Positions 22,030-25,482 of a stretch of 25,482 nucleotides of DNA are shown one piece after another. The translations under genes and the position numbers were made by a program. The stretch is taken from positions 1 through 25,482 of the forward strand of contig NZ_QSFA01000027.1 in NCBI RefSeq assembly GCF_003467125.1. Direction: 5' to 3'. Each line of letters begins with the position of its first letter. Position 1 is the stretch's first letter. The notes below the pieces were generated by a model that did no database searches, had not been told where the DNA came from, and saw nothing but the letters and a program-made list of their open reading frames with translations. This DNA is from Megasphaera sp. AM44-1BH. Lineage in GTDB: Bacteria; Bacillota; Negativicutes; Veillonellales; Megasphaeraceae.

Positions 22030-25000
22030 ATGGAAATACGTCTCTATCATGATTCCCACGACAGCCACTACCGATCCCGGTTCGGCGCCATACCATCCGG
22101 GACAAAGCTGACGCTGCGTCTTTCAATCAGCGGCCGGCCGGCAGAATCCTGTAAGGCCACGGTGCGGCTCTGGCAGAGCAATGCCGGGGAATCCTTCATC
22201 CCCATGACCGCCACAGGGGATACCTTCGCCGCGGCGTGGCAGTTGCCCCAAACGGGCTGTCTGCTGTGGTATTATTTTATCGTCGAATGGGACGGGAAAC
22301 GCCTGTATTACGGCAACAACCAGGACCACCTCGGCGGCGTGGGAGCCCTCTATGACACGGTACCACCGGCATTCCAGATTACCGTCTACGACAAAAACGC
22401 CCATACGCCGGACTGGTTCAAACACGCCATCGTCTACCAGATTTTTCCCGACCGCTTCTGCCGCGGCCGCATGGACTGGCAGCACCTGTCTGGAAAACCC
22501 GGCGCCGTCATCCACAGCTCCTGGGACGATCGCCCGTACTATTGCAAGGATATGGAAACGGGAGATGTGGTCCAGTATGATTTCTTTGGCGGTGACCTGG
22601 CCGGTATCGGGGAAAAGCTCGATTACCTCGCCGACCTGGGAGTCACAGCTATTTATCTCAACCCGGTCTTTGAAAGCTGCAGCAACCACCGCTATGGCAC
22701 CGGAGACTACCACCGCATCGACCCCTTCCTGGGGACCAATGATGAATTTGCCGCCTTGTGCGAACGGGCGCGCAAACGGGGTATCCGCATCATCCTCGAC
22801 GGCGTATTCAGCCACACCGGCGCCGACAGCATTTATTTCAACCGCTTCGGCCATTATCCGTCCCTGGGTGCTTATCAGTCCAAAGAGTCGCCATACTATG
22901 AATGGTACCGGTTCACGGATTATCCTGATGACTACGAATCGTGGTGGGGCGTCAAAGATCTGCCCGATGTAGAAGAAACGACGCCGTCCTACATGGATTT
23001 CATCATCCGTAGTGAAAACAGCGTCCTCAAATACTGGCTGCGCCAGGGCATCAGCGGCTGGCGCCTTGACGTCATCGACGAACTGCCCGTGCCGTTCCTG
23101 CGCAGTTTCTATCATACGCTGAAGGAAGAAAATCCCGATGCCGTCCTCATCGGCGAAGTCTGGGAAGATGCCTCCAATAAGATTGCCTACAGCGAGCAGC
23201 GGGAATACCTCTGCGGTTACGACATAGACAGTGCCATGAATTACGTCCTTCGTGCCATGGCCGTGGCCTTCGTGCTGGGACAGAAAGACGGCGGTCGCCT
23301 GGGACGGGAACTCATGCAGCTCGTGGAGAACTATCCGCCGGAAAACTGGTATGCTATGCTCAACCTCATCAGTAGCCACGATATCGAACGGATCCTCACG
23401 GTCTGCCAGAGCGACGACAGCGACGTGCGAGGCGAATCCGTCGCCATGGGCCGGGTGAAACTGCTCACGGCCTGGCAGATGACCATGCCAGGAGCGCCCT
23501 GTATTTACTATGGCGACGAAGCCGGCCTCACCGGGGGAAAGGACCCGGACAACCGCCGTACCTATCCCTGGGGTCACGAAAACATGAGCCTTCTGCGCTG
23601 GGTGAAACGGCTGACGGCTCTGCGCCGCAAACACGATGCCCTGCAGACGGGGCGGTTCATCCCCCTGTACAGCAAAGGCGACGTCTACGTATACTGCCGC
23701 ACCATTGAAGGCGGCCGCGACGTCTTCGATAAGCCGGCCCGGGACGGACTCTTCGTCATCGCCATCAACCGCAGCACGACAGCTGTCCATTCCATCAGCC
23801 TCTATACGGACGGGCTGGTGTACGGGAAATTGTACAACGCCCTCATTCCCAACATGGAACCGGTCGAAACGACGGGCAGCCGCCTCGATCTGACCCTGGC
23901 ACCGCTCAGCGTTGTCGTCCTGGCCGGACAGGAAGGGGGAAAACGGCGGGCCGGCATTCTCCTGCATCCCACGTCCCTGCCGTCGCAGTGGGGCTGTGGC
24001 GACCTGGGAGAACAGGCCTATCATTTCGTCGATTTTCTCAAGACCGCCGGCCAGAGCCTGTGGCAGGTCTTGCCACTGACGCCGCCTCTCGACGGCGATT
24101 CACCCTATTACTCGCGGTCGGCCTTTGCCATGAATGAACGGCTCATTTCCCTTGATTTTCTGTACCGGGCTGGCTGGCTCAGGCAGGAGCGCTATGACCA
24201 ATACCGCAAAGAAGCCGCCGCTTCCTCATCGTGGGACGACGCCTGGCAGTGCAAGAAACGGGCCCTCTGGGATATGTCCCATGACTCAGGTCTGGTCATT
24301 CCCTGGCAGCCCTTTGACAGGTTCTGCAGCGACAACAGAAACTGGCTCGATGACTACGCCCTGTTTTGTGCCGTCAGCGACTTTTTCAAAGACCGGTCGT
24401 GGACCGGGTGGCCTGAAGACATTGCCCGTCATGAAAGGGCAGCCTGTGCCCGCTACCGCAAGGAACTGGCCGGTGCCGTCGATCACTACCGCTTCCTCCA
24501 GTACATCGTATACCGCCAGTGGCAGGATGTGCGCGCCTATGCCCATGACAACGGCGTCTCCATCCTGGGGGACATCCCTATGTTCGTCGCCCATAACAGT
24601 GCTGACTGCTGGTCCCATCAGGACCTGTTCGACCTCGATGAAACAGGAAATCCCAAGAGCGTGGCTGGTGTGCCGCCCGACTACTTCAGCGCCGAAGGCC
24701 AGCTCTGGGGCAATCCCCTCTATGATTATGAAGCCATGGCCAAAGACGGATATGACTGGTGGATCCAGCGATTCCGACACACCCTTTCCCTCGTCGATGA
24801 AGTGCGGATCGACCATTTCCGTGGTTTTTCTGCCTACTGGTCCATTCCGGCCGGGGCAAAGACGGCCAAAGAAGGGCAGTGGAAATCGGCACCGGGAGAA
24901 GACATCCTGCGCCGGGTCTATCAGACACTGGGACCGGTGCGGCTCATCGCCGAGGACCTGGGCGTCATCACCGACGACGTGTGCCAGCTGCGCAGCCACT

Positions 25001-25419
25001 TTTCCCTGCCGGGGATGCGGGTCCTGCCATTCCATCTGAAAGAACGGTCTGACGGATGCCTCTCCTTTGATACGGAACCGTGCTCCATAGCTTATACGGG
25101 GACCCACGACAATGACACTACCCGGGGCTGGTACGAATCGTTGCCAGAAGAACAACAGCAGCGCCTGTGCCTCATGCTGCACCTTTCCGATGACGCCACG
25201 GCTGACGAAGTGACGGCGGCCCTCATTGCATACGTCTACAGCCGCCGGGCCGAAACGGTCGTCGTGCCATTCCAGGACCCGCTTCTCCTGCCATCGTCGG
25301 CCCGGATGAACACGCCGGGAACGGTAGAAGGCAACTGGCACTGGCAGCTGAAAGACGGCCAGATGCGACTCGACCTGGCCCGCTGGCTCTCCCGCCTCTG
25401 CCATACGTATCACCGCTGA
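22030..25419 (+). CDS. malQ: Fused GH13 alpha-glucanase/debranching-type enzyme and GH77 4-alpha-glucanotransferase
   Basis: A 1129-residue protein with two complete catalytic units. Residues 1-115 look like a CBM34/starch-binding beta domain. The GH13 unit follows (HAIVYQIFPDRFCRGR at about 133-150) with nucleophile Asp347 (GWRLDVIDE), acid/base Glu376 (IGEVWED) and Asp451 (SSHDIERI); it resembles the neopullulanase/cyclomaltodextrinase and amylopullulanase group. From about residue 637 comes GH77 (amylomaltase, MalQ): GILLHPTSLPSQWGCGDLG, VRIDHFRGF with Asp928, IAEDLG with Glu975 and THDNDTTRG with Asp1027. Together they would hydrolyse or debranch limit dextrins and disproportionate maltooligosaccharides. 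I chose ATG 22030 (AGAAAGGA at 22015-22023) over ATG 21964, which overlaps the glgA stop and would translate through the hairpin. No signal peptide, so cytoplasmic. It is last of the clear glg genes. Confidence 0.92.
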   Translation: MEIRLYHDSHDSHYRSRFGAIPSGTKLTLRLSISGRPAESCKATVRLWQSNAGESFIPMTATGDTFAAAWQLPQTGCLLWYYFIVEWDGKRLYYGNNQDHLGGVGALYDTVPPAFQITVYDKNAHTPDWFKHAIVYQIFPDRFCRGRMDWQHLSGKPGAVIHSSWDDRPYYCKDMETGDVVQYDFFGGDLAGIGEKLDYLADLGVTAIYLNPVFESCSNHRYGTGDYHRIDPFLGTNDEFAALCERARKRGIRIILDGVFSHTGADSIYFNRFGHYPSLGAYQSKESPYYEWYRFTDYPDDYESWWGVKDLPDVEETTPSYMDFIIRSENSVLKYWLRQGISGWRLDVIDELPVPFLRSFYHTLKEENPDAVLIGEVWEDASNKIAYSEQREYLCGYDIDSAMNYVLRAMAVAFVLGQKDGGRLGRELMQLVENYPPENWYAMLNLISSHDIERILTVCQSDDSDVRGESVAMGRVKLLTAWQMTMPGAPCIYYGDEAGLTGGKDPDNRRTYPWGHENMSLLRWVKRLTALRRKHDALQTGRFIPLYSKGDVYVYCRTIEGGRDVFDKPARDGLFVIAINRSTTAVHSISLYTDGLVYGKLYNALIPNMEPVETTGSRLDLTLAPLSVVVLAGQEGGKRRAGILLHPTSLPSQWGCGDLGEQAYHFVDFLKTAGQSLWQVLPLTPPLDGDSPYYSRSAFAMNERLISLDFLYRAGWLRQERYDQYRKEAAASSSWDDAWQCKKRALWDMSHDSGLVIPWQPFDRFCSDNRNWLDDYALFCAVSDFFKDRSWTGWPEDIARHERAACARYRKELAGAVDHYRFLQYIVYRQWQDVRAYAHDNGVSILGDIPMFVAHNSADCWSHQDLFDLDETGNPKSVAGVPPDYFSAEGQLWGNPLYDYEAMAKDGYDWWIQRFRHTLSLVDEVRIDHFRGFSAYWSIPAGAKTAKEGQWKSAPGEDILRRVYQTLGPVRLIAEDLGVITDDVCQLRSHFSLPGMRVLPFHLKERSDGCLSFDTEPCSIAYTGTHDNDTTRGWYESLPEEQQQRLCLMLHLSDDATADEVTAALIAYVYSRRAETVVVPFQDPLLLPSSARMNTPGTVEGNWHWQLKDGQMRLDLARWLSRLCHTYHR

Positions 25420-25433
25420 AATGGGGGATATTG

Positions 25434-25482
25434 ATGAATCTGTTCAAGATTGCCTACCGCACCTACATCACTCACCGGGGAG
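25434..25482 (+). CDS. Partial gene at the right edge (unknown)
   Basis: ATG 25434 follows a GGGGGA ribosome-binding-like site (25423-25428) and stays open to the window end, giving MNLFKIAYRTYITHRG. Sixteen residues are too few to identify. It starts 14 bases after the fusion gene stop, so it is probably the next operon member. Another open frame begins at ATG 25421 but lacks a ribosome binding site. Confidence 0.45.
   Translation, partial: MNLFKIAYRTYITHRG

Noticed and set aside
22123..24024. A 633-residue minus-strand open frame opposite the GH13-GH77 gene, and similar ones at 24286-25413, 19237-20148 and 21134-21946
   Set aside because: Same antisense codon-bias effect; no ribosome binding site or family motif seen.
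1..25482. tRNA, rRNA and CRISPR arrays
   Set aside because: No cloverleaf-like gene, rRNA segment or regularly spaced repeat array was recognised when reading both strands by eye.

Overview
The window looks like chromosomal DNA of a Negativicutes-type Firmicute, probably Megasphaera-like. This is an inference from gene content: a T-box controlled leucine operon with a long (type 2) LeuA, a Gram-positive type LexA with GAAC-N4-GTTC style boxes, a clostridial-style GlgC/GlgD pair, and a GH13-GH77 fusion. No database search was possible. All named genes are identified from motifs in the translations.

Layout: (1) 1-213 is AT-rich and starts with what may be the end of an insertion sequence lying outside the window. 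(2) 214-2116 holds an unrecognised helical-repeat protein and a small CGGC-domain protein. (3) 2205-7263 is a leucine biosynthesis operon: a consensus-like promoter, a T-box leader with a CTC (Leu) specifier and terminator, then leuA-leuC-leuD-leuB, closed by a small terminator and a strong bidirectional hairpin. (4) 7285-9431 is an SOS module. lexA (minus) is divergent from a small membrane-anchored LysM protein that resembles the SOS division inhibitor YneA. A tyrosine recombinase (minus) follows, converging on yneA; its promoter shares the lexA promoter architecture. (5) 9643-10185 is an iron-sulfur-flavoprotein-like gene. (6) 10228-13486 is a cluster mltG - trmR-like methyltransferase - U32 (TrhP-like) - DUF4911-like gene with overlapping ends, closed by a terminator. 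Part of this order is known from Bacillus (yrrL-yrrM-yrrN-yrrO) and points to tRNA wobble-uridine hydroxylation and methylation. (7) 13549 to the right end is a glycogen operon: glgC-glgD-glgP-glgB-glgA and a GH13-GH77 fusion enzyme, with a partial gene at the edge.

How the genes work together: LeuA, LeuCD and LeuB carry 2-ketoisovalerate to 2-ketoisocaproate, with read-through set by uncharged tRNA-Leu. LexA represses itself, the division inhibitor and perhaps the recombinase until DNA damage. GlgC/GlgD make ADP-glucose, GlgA polymerises it, GlgB branches it, GlgP phosphorolyses it, and the fusion enzyme is placed to trim and recycle the limit dextrins and maltooligosaccharides.

The points most worth a second look are the recombinase promoter that copies the lexA operator geometry, the structured glgC leader with mutually exclusive pairings and a possible Shine-Dalgarno-sequestering hairpin, the palindromic -10 region placing the mltG ATG at about +1, and the highly basic C-terminal tail on GlgB.
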